Shown: in pieces, positions 1 through 11,193 of the stretch
Layout of the letters: every line of letters starts with the position of its first letter
How positions within the stretch are numbered: position 1 is the stretch's first letter
Made by a program: the position numbers and the translations under genes
The notes under the pieces: model-generated
What the model was told of the DNA's origin: nothing
Databases searched by the model: none
What the model saw: the letters and a program-made list of their open reading frames with translations, nothing else
From: Pogostemon cablin
Taxonomy: Eukaryota > Streptophyta > Magnoliopsida > Lamiales > Lamiaceae
Direction of reading: 5' to 3'
Assembly: GCA_023678885.1 (NCBI GenBank)
Contig: CM043006.1
Location: 10,691,948-10,755,947, forward strand
Length of the DNA stretch: 64,000 bases

Positions 1-295
1 TGATCAGAGTATGAATGAAGAAAGTAACTAATTGAAAACAATAAAACTTGAATAAAACTTACTTTGAATTACATGAGATATGAATTGCAAAGGTATGAAA
101 TACAAGGATTGAAAGGTATTTACGATCAACATTTCCTTCATTCACAAATTTGGTGATCGAAAGTTTTAGAGAAAAAACCCCTCAAGCTTTGATCCTTCAA
201 ATCCTTCAAATCTTGTAAACATTTCATACCTTTCCCCAAACCTAGCGTCTCAAAATTTTTTGTCACAAAACGTATAATTTCCTATAGAGAGATAC
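1..295. other. AT-rich sequence, no gene seen
   Basis: No coding potential or repeat end could be recognised here. It lies directly upstream of an LTR remnant and does not match the U3 start of the other LTR copies in the window. It could be diverged U3 or unrelated flanking DNA. Confidence 0.4.
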
Positions 296-1210
296 CGTTC
301 GACTAATCTCAGCCAAGTTGAACTACAAGATTCAAGTCGAATGGCAGACGCGAGACAAAGTCCAGTTTACAAACACGACGTTCGACGTGGTTCGACCAAG
401 GGGGTCCAGTTCGACCAAGCCAAGTCTGATCGAACTGGGACTTATCAGCGCCGAAACATTGGGATTTCACCGCCAGTGCATGCATGTGCGTGTTTTCTAA
501 AAAAAAGTCCAGTAAAGGTCCATGAGGAGACGTTACAAGTATAAAAAGGGGTGCCGATCACATCAAAAGTAGAGTTAGATTCCACATCAATCCTACACCA
601 CAACCAAACCCTAACTCCATCCGTAGGAGCTGTAGAGAGAGATTCGTGCAGCGAATCAAGAGAGAACCAAGTGAAGATTCAAGACGGAGCGAGAAGCGAT
701 GGCGGCCACATCTAGGGTTTACTTCGCAACTTAATCTTTCTTGTAATTTTCAAGACTATGGGTAATATCTATCCAAACACCATGAACATTCTTCGAAACG
801 TCATGTGCTAGAACTACTTTGATAGTTCTGGGGTTTATGAAGGTTTTATCTAGTTAATTGAACTTTCGAGTGTATACTCCGTACAACACTACTTGTGGTT
901 TATTTTATATAAGACAATGTGTTTTTAATTCATACTCACAGTTTTTTTGTGCATTATTAACTGTTATGTAGAGTCTGAATACATATCTTGGTGATTGATT
1001 GAGTGCGTTCACTGCTAAGCAGGATTCTATGTTATGAGTCTAAGTGAGGGGACTCCAAATCTTCATTAAAACTATCTTATATAAATACTTATTAATTGAA
1101 TTTGATTCGGATTAGTAAGTAGAATAAAAAGGATAATTATATAGTATATATAAAGGTAGATCATATCGGGTTAGAGTACTTAGTACACGAAAAATAATTG
1201 ATATTGATAG
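296..1210 (+). mobile_element. Athila-like LTR remnant (solo or truncated)
   Basis: The segment shares, in order, the features of the LTRs at 34884, 52572 and 62219. These are a short TTCGACC/GGTCGAA-like repeat cluster (about 296-440), a TATA box TATAAAAA at 540-547 preceded by ACAAG, a leader with a GTACAACACTACTTGTGG block near 880, and a TGTTATGTAGAGTCTGAATA block near 963. Similarity stops near 1210, after AATAATTGATATTGATAG, where the other LTRs continue for about 450 bp more. The 3' end, PBS and any internal region are absent, so this is a truncated LTR. The U3 start could not be located. Confidence 0.75.
540..547 (+). promoter_or_regulatory. LTR TATA box
   Basis: TATAAAAA follows ACAAG, as in every other LTR of this family (35443, 39121, 50916, 53142 and 62851). 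It sits downstream of the microrepeat cluster and upstream of the CA-rich leader, which places the U3/R boundary just after it. Confidence 0.6.
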
Positions 1211-1470
1211 ACCCAAGGACAAAAATATCCTGATATATCTATTTTTTTAGGGTATCGATATTGATATGAGGGAAAAAGATATATCTTTTCTGATATCGAA
1301 GATATATCGAAAAATATCGGAAAATATCGATAATAATATCGATATCGAATTACCACAGTTCAAATTTTTCCAGATATCGAGATATATCGAGGAAATATCG
1401 ATACAATATCGACAAAATATCGAGGATATATCCAAAAGAATTAAAAAATTATCTATAATTTAAAAAAATT
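1211..1470. repeat. Degenerate ATATCGA-rich repeat array (left block)
   Basis: Short words such as ATATCGA, GATATATC and AATATCG recur every 8-20 bp through about 1205-1440. A second, smaller block of the same words lies at 2560-2660, beyond a LINE insertion. Open frames on both strands here come from the repeat and are not genes. Paired blocks like these could be sub-terminal repeats of a decayed DNA transposon, which is an inference. Confidence 0.6.
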
Positions 1471-1609
1471 AAAATAATTTTTTATTTTACTTTTACTAAC
1501 CAAATACATTTTTAGTTATTAATATTTTAATTTAAAAAAATAAAAAATAAAACATCACTTGCGTGAAACCATCTCATTGTGAGATTGTTTTACGTTTGAT
1601 TAATTAATT

Positions 1610-2080
1610 TTTTTAAATCATAAAACATATATTATATATATAGAATGTGGATAAGGTACAAGAAATACCAAATCACCACAATACAGAACAATAATACACA
1701 CAAGACATGCCAAAGTACAATCATTTCCATATACTATGAAGTGCACAGGATGACCAATCCAAAAAATTAACATCCATTGCTAAATCCGAATAGGTCTTGT
1801 CCCAACTCCAAAATCTACCTTTAACAATCTTCATAAAATTCCATTCTCACTTTTAAAAAATAACTTTATTTTGCCACTTCCAAATAACCCAGATAATGCA
1901 TATCCAAAGGCCACTCAATTTTCTTTTAGACTTTTTGCCTCCAATCAAATTTGTAAATTGTAGAAAATGATGGACAATATCCCCATGTGGGACCCAACTC
2001 ATGCCTATCCAACCTACCATCTTACTCCAAAATTCGGATACTCTCGGGCATAATAAGAGAAGGTGAGGAGCTGTTTTCAC
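1610..2080 (-). mobile_element. 5'-truncated LINE (L1-type) insertion
   Basis: The 471-bp block is flanked by a perfect 19-bp direct repeat, TACGTTTGATTAATTAATT, at 1591-1609 and 2081-2099. That is a target-site duplication of LINE type. Read on the minus strand it begins inside a reverse-transcriptase C-terminal region and ends in a short A-rich tail next to the left duplication. The length and the missing 5' part are typical of abortive target-primed reverse transcription. Confidence 0.85.
1853..2080 (-). pseudogene. LINE zf-RVT domain fragment
   Basis: About 75 residues resemble the zinc-binding region at the C-terminus of plant L1-type reverse transcriptases (Pfam zf-RVT). Visible signs are HLLLLCP near the N-terminus, an FWSKMVGWIGMSWVP core, and the LWICIIWVIWKWQNKVIF tryptophan-rich end. 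The canonical H-x-F-x-x-C is altered to H-L-L-L-L-C. The fragment starts exactly at the right target duplication, so upstream endonuclease and RT domains were never copied. Translation runs on about 65 codons to the tail with stops. It is non-functional. Confidence 0.8.
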
Positions 2081-2099
2081 TACGTTTGATTAATTAATT

Positions 2100-2695
2100 A
2101 TCACTTTTTATTAAAATTGTTATCCCTCAATTGCCATATGAAGTAGATTCAATCATGTTTCAACAACATGGTGATGGGATTAGCTAACACTATCCAATCC
2201 ATGGTCAAACAGTTGGACAAGATAGAATGACGTACTATTGACACATTCAGAACTATGTTCAGAATTTCTCTAATTCGATAAGTTGGTACCAATATTATTT
2301 AGATCTAGACGACATGACATGTTTTATATTTGAGACTCATAGATTATTATTTTGGTATTAGTTATTATGTATAAAACAATAAGTAGTAATTATTGTATGA
2401 CTCCATACTATTTAATATGTTATTATTGATTTATTTATTATATGTTATGAGTTTTATTGAGATTTTTAAGTTTATTTATATATTAAAATTAGTATTAATA
2501 TATTGAAGAGTTAATTAATTAATTTTTTTCTATTTTTTAGTTTTTGTGATTTTTTAAATTTGTACCGATATCGATGTCGATATTTGATATATCCATCAAT
2601 ATATCCGTAAATTTAAAATACCAAAATTTTTACCGATATCAAAATTTTCATCGTTGATTTTAGCTAGCATACAACAACACAAAAATTACATACTA
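2100..2695. repeat. AT-rich intergenic DNA with right ATATCGA block
   Basis: No gene was found. From 2560 to 2660 there are further ATATCGA/GATATATC words matching the block at 1211-1470. If the LINE is removed, the two blocks lie about 0.6 kb apart. Confidence 0.5.
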
Positions 2696-2921
2696 CTCCC
2701 TCCGTCCTTCATTAAGAGGGCCTTTTGCTTTTTGTCACGTGAATTAAGGAGTATTATTATTTAATGTGTATTGAGTAGTTGTATTAATTGGAATGTGGCC
2801 CCCATATTTTAATTGTATTAGTGGGTGTGTGTGAGTCTTATGTATGTATCAAGGAAAAGAGACTATTTAGGTGGGACGACCAAAATGGAAAAAAAATCAT
2901 CTTTAAAGGGGACGGAGGGAG
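2696..2921. mobile_element. Stowaway-like MITE
   Basis: This 226-bp element has near-perfect terminal inverted repeats, CTCCCTCCGTCC at the left and GGACGGAGGGAG at the right, and is flanked by TA on both sides (2694-2695 and 2922-2923). This is the hallmark of Stowaway MITEs mobilised by mariner-type transposases. It contains no ORF. Confidence 0.95.
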
Positions 2922-3584
2922 TATATTGCAGATTTGACATATATAAAAGAAACAGTATATACTTTTAGCCAACATACTATAGCGCATACGTTGCACAAAA
3001 TAACACGGAAACGACATACTGTAACACCACCGAAATATTCTTCAACTGAGACACATTAACACGAAAATTTCATATTATAACTCATCCACAACATACTATA
3101 ACATATGTAATGTACATGAGCGCTGGTGAGAACGAATTATGATTTGCAGTGACTTTCACAGGAGTGAAAAAATGGTCACCGGAAATAACGAGTCATTAGA
3201 TAAAGAAGTTTCAATTTATCCTATAAATTTAGGAACTACTAAAAATAATAGACATTGACTAACTCATCTCATAAATTTAGGAATTACTAAAGATAAGGGA
3301 TTGACTAGTCATAATTATTTTATATTATATAATTAAATTATAAATAATATGATGGATTGACTTATCTCACAACCTGTCTTTCTATGACATGTCTCACAAA
3401 AGATTTCCTCCTTCAAGAATTTCATTTTTTTTAGCAAAATTGTGTTTGAGAGTAAGATTAAAAAAAATCCATAAATAACTTTGACAACATGCACATAACT
3501 TATTTAAAAAAAAGCAATACTCCAATAATAACTATGATCAAGCACATAACTTATATATTTTAAAAAAAGCAATACTCCAACTCT

Positions 3585-4505
3585 TACAACATGATTGATA
3601 TAATTGAATGAAATTATGTTTGAATGGAATGAACTCATGAATGGAATAGAGTTAGGAAATGAATGATTCAAAATAATTATTACTATGATTGGTATTGATC
3701 ATGAATGGATGAAGTAATAGAATTACATTTTTTTTTATTCAAAACTTATTATTAATATTTTAATTATATTTTAAATTAATTAAAGTCTCAATAATTTTAT
3801 ATATTTAATAATTATACAGTAAAAAATTATAAGGTTAAAGTCTAAATAAACATTTATATTAAAATTTAAATTAAAATTATATATATTTTATTTAATAATT
3901 ATTAAGTGATTAATAAAAATAAAATTTATATTTAATATTACTGTGTATTTAATTTAAAAATAATATTAATTTATATATATTGTATAATTTTTAAAATAAA
4001 TATTTATTGAATATATAATTTTTTATTTTTTAAATAATTTAAATTTTATTATTTTAATTATAATATGAATAGAAATATATGAATTCTTTTATTTATATTT
4101 TAAACAATTTAGTATATTTAATAAATAATTTAATATATTAAATTTTTTAATATGAAAATTATTTGTTAATTTAAAAAAATATTAACTTATTTTTTAATTT
4201 CGTACACTTAATATTGTCATGTTTGGTGTAATCATGTTATTTTTTAATATAATAATATGGAAGGGGATAGAATTGTAAAATAAAATGGAAAGAAATATAA
4301 TTATAATATAAAATAGAATAATGATAAGGAATGGAATCACAAATTTCATGGGGTGGAATGAATGAGGATTTCTTAAAGTGAGGAATACCATTCCCCATAG
4401 AATTATGACTCCAAATTAACTTATTATACCAAACATATGAATCGGAACGTAATTAGGAATGATGATTCTATTCCTAATCCATTCCCTCCTACCAATCATA
4501 TTCTT
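3585..4505. mobile_element. Possible inverted-repeat DNA element
   Basis: The left part has CATGATTGATATAATTGAATG and related GAATGGAATGA words. The right end, read in reverse, gives GATTGGTAGGAGGGAATGGAT. The two ends look like imperfect inverted repeats around a very AT-rich core. I could not define exact termini or a target duplication. Confidence 0.3.
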
Positions 4506-4509
4506 AATG

Positions 4510-4735
4510 TAAAACGTTTTAGGGTGAGATAATTTAATATTTTTTATATGAGTTATCACTTTTTATTAAAAATGCTATTATTTTTTTAAAATATTATTAT
4601 TTTTATTTATACTATAAATTGTTCATAAAATAATTCATTGCATCATTATTATTTTTATCACTTTTTATTAAAATGTTATTACTTCTTATCTGTTTCACAT
4701 AAATCATTATATAAGATGATCTCACCTCAAGTCTT
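4510..4735. mobile_element. MITE copy with GTGAGA/TCTCAC ends
   Basis: The copy begins near GGTGAGATAATTT and ends near GATGATCTCACCTC. Its interior, TATCACTTTTTATTAAAA followed by a TATACTATAAATTGTTCAT block, matches the element at 7499-7727 and partial copies at about 6085-6180 and 6420-6590. Ends are diverged, so boundaries are approximate. Confidence 0.45.
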
Positions 4736-6179
4736 TGCTTCTTTTTAATTAGTTATATTTTTTATTGGAAGAATATTTGTGTGACGGTAAAAACATTTAA
4801 CACTTTCGTAATTAATAATTAATTTTATTTAAAGTTATTATCACTTTCTTTTAAGAGTATGTCATGTATGAGACTGTCTTACGAATCCCATTTTGTGAGA
4901 CCGATTATTCATCAATTAATTAATAGAAATATAAAAATTAAGAAAGCGGCCCAAGCAGGTAATCTGTCCAAACTTCACGAAGCTGCCTATTCAATTAATT
5001 TACACTGACTATTCAATTAATTTACACTGATCATATCTATTTCCTTCTTTTATGCATTTAAAAGTTAATTAATGATTTTAAATTACTAATGTACAAATAA
5101 TACTAATTAATAAAATAAAGATTAAAAGTGAATGTATAAATTTAAAAGCGATATTTTATTATTATATTATTTCATGAAAATTATATAAATGAGAAAGTGA
5201 TAATATTTTTAATAATAAATAATAATTAAATAAGAAAAAGTGATATTAAACTAATAAATTATTTAAAAAAAAATTTTTAAGAAAAATAAAAGGTGAACTT
5301 TTTAATCAAAAATTATATGAGTATTTGATTAAGAAAAAGTTATACACATCCAATTATATTTTTAATAAAAAATTTATATGAAGGATAAAAAGTGATAACT
5401 TTTTAAATAAAAATTGTTAACATTTTCAATCAAAAGTGATATTTATTTAAAAAAAAGTAATACATCTAATTATACTATTTAATGAAAGATTTATAAGATG
5501 AATAAAAAGTGATAAAATTTTAATAAAAAATGATACTTGATTAAACAAAAGTGATAAACATCCAATTAAATTATTTGATGAATATATTTTATTTTTCGGA
5601 TAAAAAGTAATATTTATAATGAAAAGTGATACTTAATAAACAAAAAGTGATAATTATTTAATTATTTCATTAACTATTAATATAATAAATAAAAAGTGGT
5701 AACTAATAAATAAAAATGAAGTTATCATCATTTTTTTAGTTAATTATACATTTTTTTGACACGATTCACATTAATTGTATTTCTAAAGAAAATATTCTCT
5801 AATTTTATTTAGGAATGTTAATATAAATGTAATAAACAATAATATATGTTCTAATATATAATAAAATTAAAAAAAAGTGTAACTCAATTAAAAAAAAAAA
5901 GAGAGAATTTAAAACAGCAAAGGAAAATAGAATTAATTAAGTTGAGGGTTACTGTTGGTTGTATTTAACTTATTATCAACGTACACAGTTAGGCCGTGGC
6001 TCTGCGATTTTTTTTGGGTTGATACTTGACCCGTTTCACGAAATGATATTCGTGAAACGGTCTCGTACAAGTCTTAGTCTTCTTTTAAATGTTATCGTAC
6101 TTTTAATACTATAAATTATTTAAGAAATAGTTCACAACATTATCATCATTTTTCTTTAATTGAGTATCACTCTTTATTA

Positions 6180-6405
6180 CTCCCTCCGTCCACTGTCAAT
6201 CTATCAATTTTACCATTTTGGGCCGTCCATCTTTAATCTATCCATTTCTCTTTTTGTATTATGGGACCCACAATCTCCACTAATACAAATAAAATATGAG
6301 ACTCACACCCTCCACTAATTCCACTATCTACTGCACATTAAATAATAATATTTTTTAATCCACATGCAAAAAAGAAATGGATAAATTGAAGATGGAAGGA
6401 GGGAG
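6180..6405. mobile_element. Stowaway-like MITE
   Basis: The 226-bp element has CTCCCTCCGTCC at the left end and GGAAGGAGGGAG at the right end. It is flanked by TA at 6178-6179 and 6406-6407. It has the same length as the copy at 2696-2921. Confidence 0.92.
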
Positions 6406-6594
6406 TATAAAAATTATCATTTCTCATACGTTTTACAGAACTCATACCATATTCTTTTTATTAATGATGTTATCATTTTCTTTAAAAAATATTGTCACTT
6501 TATATATTATAAAATTGTTTGTGAAATATCTCACTACACTATATCATTATCATTTTTCATCATTGTGGAGTATTACCATTTTTTTAAAGAGTTA

Positions 6595-6801
6595 TTCCCT
6601 CCGTCCGCTTCTAAAGTGTCCGTTTGTTTTTTGTACGTGAATTAAGGAGTATTATTATTATATGTAAAATGAGTAGTTGTATTAAAGGGAAATAGTGAAC
6701 CATATTGTGTACTTTTTTTTTATTAAATAGAGGAAATTGATACCTTTGAACCGAACGCCAAAAATAATAAAATAAACACTTTAAAAGTAGACGTAGAAAA
6801 T
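6595..6801. mobile_element. Degenerate Stowaway-like MITE
   Basis: The left end TTCCCTCCGTCCGCTTCTAAAGTG pairs with the right-end CACTTTAAAAGTAGACGTAGAAAA, which has lost part of the GGAGGGAG terminus. The right boundary is approximate. Confidence 0.7.
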
Positions 6802-6906
6802 ATTACTTTTTTATTAGCCTCACTCAAATCATTACATATTAAATAAAACCATACGCCAATCAATCGCCACCATATTATTAATTGAAATTACACCCATTAT
6901 ATTATA

Positions 6907-7091
6907 CTCTCTCCATCAAATTGAAAGAGATTATTTTTTCATCTTGAACATCCACTTCAAAGAATTTTTTTTCTTTTTTTACATATATGGAACTCACACA
7001 TCCCAACTAATATAAATTACATATTAAATAATAATACTCATTAATTCACATATAAAAAGTAAAATGAACTCATCCAACTAGACAGAGGAGG
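6907..7091. mobile_element. Degenerate Stowaway-like MITE
   Basis: The left end CTCTCTCCATC after TATA pairs imperfectly with the right end GACAGAGGAGG. The length of about 185 bp and the AT-rich core suit a decayed Stowaway copy. Confidence 0.6.
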
Positions 7092-7498
7092 AAGCTTTAT
7101 TTTATTTATTTTAATTTTGAAAACATCCCCACAACAATAATTTAATAGAAGAAGATTGCAATTGGTCCAGGGTGAGTCTTACCGGACCTGGCCCGACATG
7201 TATGGGTCGAAGCCTAACCCAGCTACATGTAGGTCCAAGAAACAGACTTGGAATCAAACTGGCCCCACCCATTGAAACCCTACTTCCAAATACATGTAAT
7301 AAGACATATTTTCATTCCTAATCTTTAGCATACAAATGGACCACAAATGAAATCCTTCCACATACCAACCCATTTTCTAATTTCTGGATTTAGAGTGTTA
7401 TAAAGAAGCTAATAAGATACATCTTCGAATCTTATTTGAGACCAAATATATCTCATATTTTGGAACATAAGTATATTTTTAACTAAAACGTTATTGAG
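7092..7498. other. Non-coding, nothing recognised
   Basis: The sequence includes a less AT-rich patch at 7150-7270 but no open frame, RNA or terminal repeat that I can support. Confidence 0.4.
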
Positions 7499-7727
7499 TA
7501 GGTCTTGTGTGAAATTGTCTCACGTGATATTATTTTACATTTTTTAAAATATTTATCACTTTTTTATAAAATATTATTATTTTTTATTTATACTTTAAAT
7601 TGTTCATGTAATAATATTATCATTTTTCATTAATTGAGTATAATTTTTTATTATATAAGTTATCACTTTTTATTCGTTTCACGTAAGCCCTTATGTGAGA
7701 AGTCTCACACAAAGCCTTAGCCAACAT
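7499..7727. mobile_element. MITE with GTGTGA...TCACAC inverted ends
   Basis: The left end GGTCTTGTGTGAAATTGTCTC and the right end, which in reverse reads GGCTTTGTGTGAGACTTCTC, form imperfect inverted repeats of about 25 bp. The core is AT-rich with TATCACTTTTTATT words shared by several fragments between 4500 and 6600. No clear target duplication was found, so the superfamily is unassigned. Confidence 0.65.
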
Positions 7728-7753
7728 TATTACATTATGGTACAATTTTCATA

Positions 7754-7964
7754 TTCTCACCGTTTCATTTCAATCTTTACGACCCTTTTTGGTATCTGGG
7801 ACCCATCTAAAACAATAATATATTACTATGAGATCCACATCCAATATTAATAGACTTACTTACTTTATATTAAATATTATATCTTTCAACTTACTATTCA
7901 TTAAAATACTATATTTCTTAATATGTGCGAAAAGTAAATATGAGCATTAAAATGAGAGAGGGAG
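7754..7964. mobile_element. Stowaway-like MITE, diverged
   Basis: The element starts TTCTCACCGTTTCATTTCAAT and ends ATGAGAGAGGGAG, with TA on both flanks (7752-7753 and 7965-7966). Confidence 0.7.
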
Positions 7965-7966
7965 TA

Positions 7967-8682
7967 TAAATTTTGGTAAACCCCACACCATCTTCCTAGC
8001 TCATATTCTTCCAATGCCCTCTAGATATAGGCAAACTAACCATTCAAATTAATAATTTCATCGGCAAATAGATTTTCTATTCCCCTTGCTTTAGCAACAA
8101 AATAACATTTTTTTTAGTTGAGCCATTTGAAATTTAAGGGATTTAAAAATAAAATTTTTTGAATTTTTTGAATTAAAAATCAATTCATTTAAATTATGTT
8201 GTTTGGATGTATTGTAAATTTAAAAAGGAATTTTAAATTAATTGTTTGATAAGAAATACTTATTTGAAACGAATTCACCTTATACTATATTTCACTGAAA
8301 TTATTAGTAAAAAAGAAAAACTACTCTTTAGAGTGATAAATAATTACATTTTATAGTAAAAAATATTACTTCTCAAATTCTGATATGTTGTAATTTTTTA
8401 TATTTATATTAAAATGAATAATATTTTTTAATTAAAAAGAGTATTAATTTTTTTCTAAATATAAATTTTCATGTACTAAATATTTTTTAAAGGGTGTTTG
8501 GTGTACAAGTTAACATGAGACTCTCTTGTTTCATAATTTATTTATTTTTTAACTTTTTACAATTAAATATTTTATTTTTTATTAATAACTTATATAATTA
8601 TATCAAAATTTTTTATAAATATTAAAAAATTTAAATATTTAAAATTAATAATTAAAAAGCACACATAAAATAATAGTCCATA
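7967..8682. other. Non-coding AT-rich DNA
   Basis: No gene, terminal repeat or RNA is evident. Composition is strongly A/T with homopolymer runs. Confidence 0.4.
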
Positions 8683-8916
8683 CTCTATACGTCCCGTTTC
8701 AATGTTTACATTTCTATTTTGCACGTCTCATTTCAATGTTTACGTTTTCCTTTTTGAAATTTCGAACCCACCTAAAACAATTAATATATTATCCAACACT
8801 AATATACATACCCACTTTACATTAAATATTATATTTTTCCAGTCATTAGCTATTAAAATATTATACTTTTTAATTAACGTGCAAAAAACAAACAAAAACA
8901 TTGAAACCGATAGAGG
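8683..8916. mobile_element. Stowaway-like MITE with internal duplication of its left end
   Basis: The left end is CTCTATACGTCCCGTTTCAATG and the right end is CATTGAAACCGATAGAGG, pairing over about 18 bp. The first 30 bp are repeated just inside the element as CGTCTCATTTCAATGTTTACG. An open frame across it is incidental. Confidence 0.65.
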
Positions 8917-9526
8917 TTACTATCTACTATATATTAGTGGTAGGGGTTCAGGGAAATATGTTTGGATGCCTGTTTAGGGTGTGACTTTTCAATGACACAG
9001 ATTGATTAAATAAATAATATCAAATTTGAATGTATGGCTTGAAATTTGTTTATTTAAAATGATTGATTTAAATCTGATTATTTGATATAAAAATTATTAA
9101 ATTTAAATATATGATTACAAATTCATTTATTTAAAATTATGAACATGAATTGATTAATTTTTTATTACATCTATGCATAAAAAGAATTAGCAAAATTAAC
9201 ATACTTCAAAATCGGAACTACAACAGACGAAGTCTCACGGCAACAAAATCTCACTACTGTATAGTGAAACCCAATATGTAGTCCAAATACCCATTTCACA
9301 ATAATTCCCACAACATCTTGTATAATTTTGTAATAATATTTGTCAATTGAAATAAGGATAAATAGATATAGTAAAACAGAATAAGGAATATACTATCAAT
9401 AGATGAGACGCAAATAAAGAAAGAGAATTGAGATATTTCAATTCTGTTAAGTCGATCTCATTTTACAAATCTAACTGTCTCCCCTTTACATAGGAGAGAG
9501 TGGGTTTCTAATTTCCTCATCATATA
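8917..9526. other. Non-coding AT-rich DNA
   Basis: TTGATTTAAAT-type words recur at 9000-9160, but no terminal repeats or coding signal can be supported. Confidence 0.4.
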
Positions 9527-9534
9527 TCTCTCAA

Positions 9535-10375
9535 TTAGAAAACCGGAACGGAGGCGAAACTGGTAAAGGCAGCGGTTCGAGGTTTAACCGGTTGGATCGG
9601 TTCAATTGGACGGTCCGTTAAATAATTATTAAAGATAAATATTTAATAAATAAATTATTTAATATTACTATTTTTAATTTAATATTATTTGGTTAAAGCT
9701 CAGCCCACAAAACAATGTTGGCCCATACGTGTTTGTGAAAATGTTGGCCCATTTATTAAGCATATATATAGAGCGGATTGGGGCTATCAATCGGTAGCTG
9801 CTCTCACCATAATCATCAACAACGCCACTTCCAGTCATCTTCACTTCAGTTCTGCCTTCTTTCTATCCTCTCATTATTCTCTCTCTCTAATTTCTCACTC
9901 TATTTTCTCATTAGCATTCGATTTCGTCGGCCGTCTGTAGATTATATTTAGCACTCAATTTCGTCGGCCTTAATCTGTAGAATTCGTGGAGGCGTTCGTT
10001 TAAAGGGTTTTCAATATCTTCTTCGGATCTACCAGTAATAGATATTTAATTTCTTATAAATTTGTTTCTATTCGGAGAGGATGATCAATATTTTTTTCTA
10101 TTTAAGATATATTTAATTTCTTTTTTTTTGTTAAAGATTTCAATCATATTAATTAATTGAACAAAATAAACAGTGTGTGATGTAGTTTTTAACATAAAAT
10201 CGGCGGGTTCTTCAGTTTCATCGGTTTTACCGATTTGACGGTTTTGTTCTGTCCAAATCGGTTATCCCCGGTTCAATCGGGAAAACGGTTTTTTGGGGAG
10301 TTTTGGACCGGTCTTGGCACCTGTTCCCGGTTTAACCAGTTGAACCTGCCGGTCCGGTCCGGTTTTCAGAACAAT
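9535..10375. mobile_element. Non-autonomous hAT-type element
   Basis: The 841-bp block is flanked by a perfect 8-bp duplication, TCTCTCAA, at 9527-9534 and 10376-10383, the size made by hAT transposases. The ends are imperfect inverted repeats, TTAGAAAACCGGA at the left and TCCGGTTTTCAGAACAAT at the right. About 100-170 bp at each end is rich in AACCGGTT/CGGTTCAAT words, like hAT sub-terminal repeats. No transposase is encoded. The centre (about 9690-10060) does not look like a transposon core and carries promoter-like sequence. Confidence 0.8.
9700..10060 (+). promoter_or_regulatory. Promoter and leader-like segment inside the hAT element
   Basis: Two GGCCCA boxes (site II-type, 9720-9725 and 9747-9752) precede a TATA-like ATATATA (9762-9770). 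A pyrimidine-rich leader of CTCTCT and TTCTC runs (about 9850-9910) follows, then a less AT-rich segment. In plants this order is typical of housekeeping promoters with a 5' UTR. It may be a captured host promoter. No coding frame follows that I can assign. Confidence 0.45.
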
Positions 10376-10398
10376 TCTCTCAAGTAATGTCTACTCTC

Positions 10399-10650
10399 AA
10401 GGCTTGAATAATTAATAAATTATCAATTCGAGACTCAAATTATTTTTTTCTATTAATTAAGGGCTTAAATTATAGAAACTATTTATTTAAAGGCTTGAAT
10501 AATGGATAAATTATCAATTCGAGACTCAAATCATTTTTTTCTATTGATTAAGGGCTTGAATTATAGAAAACTATCTATTCAGAATTTGAATTTATCACAT
10601 ATTATCTCCTATTTTATCAAATCAAGGCTTAAATTCAAGCACATAATTGA
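10399..10650. repeat. 91-bp tandem repeat, 2.5 copies
   Basis: AAGGCTTGAATAAT begins at 10399 and again at 10490. Each is followed by TAAATTATCAATTCGAGACTCAAAT and CTATTxATTAAGGGCTT. A partial third unit starts near 10625. It lies directly right of the hAT target duplication. Confidence 0.85.
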
Positions 10651-11190
10651 TAGTACTTGTATATAATTTAGGCTTCTAGTCGATAGAAAAAAAATTCAAA
10701 CCCCCAAATTGACGGTTTACCAATTTTTCAAGCATTAAATTGAGAATAATTCTATGAATAAAATAAAACTAGCCTTGGATTGAGAGTAATTCAATAACTA
10801 AAACTTGTGTACTTCCGAGGATACCGTGTGCCCAAATACCCTTTAGTATTAAATGGTACTTATACTCTTTTGTATAAAGACATGTACACTTTATATCCTA
10901 AAAATATAAAAAAATTAATGAAAGTGTATAGTCTTTAAAACAAAATGTTGTACCCTTATTAATTATTAATTAAAATGTATATCCTTTAAAACAAAATATT
11001 ATATATTCTTTAAAACAAAATGTTGTACACTTAGACACCTTATGCGAGTACAAAAGACCAACTCTAGTTCTATGTATCATATCTTCCCTACACATTATGC
11101 CATGAAATAACATGTTTTTAATTAGAATCTTGTGAAGGAAAAAAAATAAATTTCAAGCCTTGAATACCTTTTTTTAAAGCAAAATAAATA
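10651..11190. repeat. Non-coding DNA with short TTTAAAACAAAATGTTGTAC repeats
   Basis: The word TTTAAAACAAAATxTT recurs three times between 10930 and 11030. No gene is visible. Confidence 0.5.
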
Positions 11191-11193
11191 ACA

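Larger units (their letters stand above)
2924..6177. other. Long AT-rich non-coding stretch with decayed repeats
   Basis: No protein-coding signal was found. The stretch holds a possible inverted-repeat element (about 3585-4505), a GTGAGA-type MITE (about 4510-4735), other scattered copies of the words GAGACTGTCTTAC and TATCACTTTTTATT, and long A/T runs. Short open frames have low-complexity composition. Confidence 0.6.

Noticed and set aside
1247..1463. Complementary open frames of about 62-65 codons
   Set aside because: They are produced by the ATATCGA repeat, which lacks stops in these frames. The peptides are low-complexity Ile/Ser/Asp.
1200..2660. CRISPR-like or phage-like repeat array
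   Set aside because: The repeats are degenerate, with no constant spacer length, and the surroundings are plant transposons.
7150..7270. Small gene or RNA in a less AT-rich patch
   Set aside because: There is no open frame, promoter or fold that I can support.
9689..9940. An 83-codon frame in the hAT element as a gene
   Set aside because: It spans the TATA box and CT-rich leader and has no family resemblance. Promoter/leader sequence fits better.
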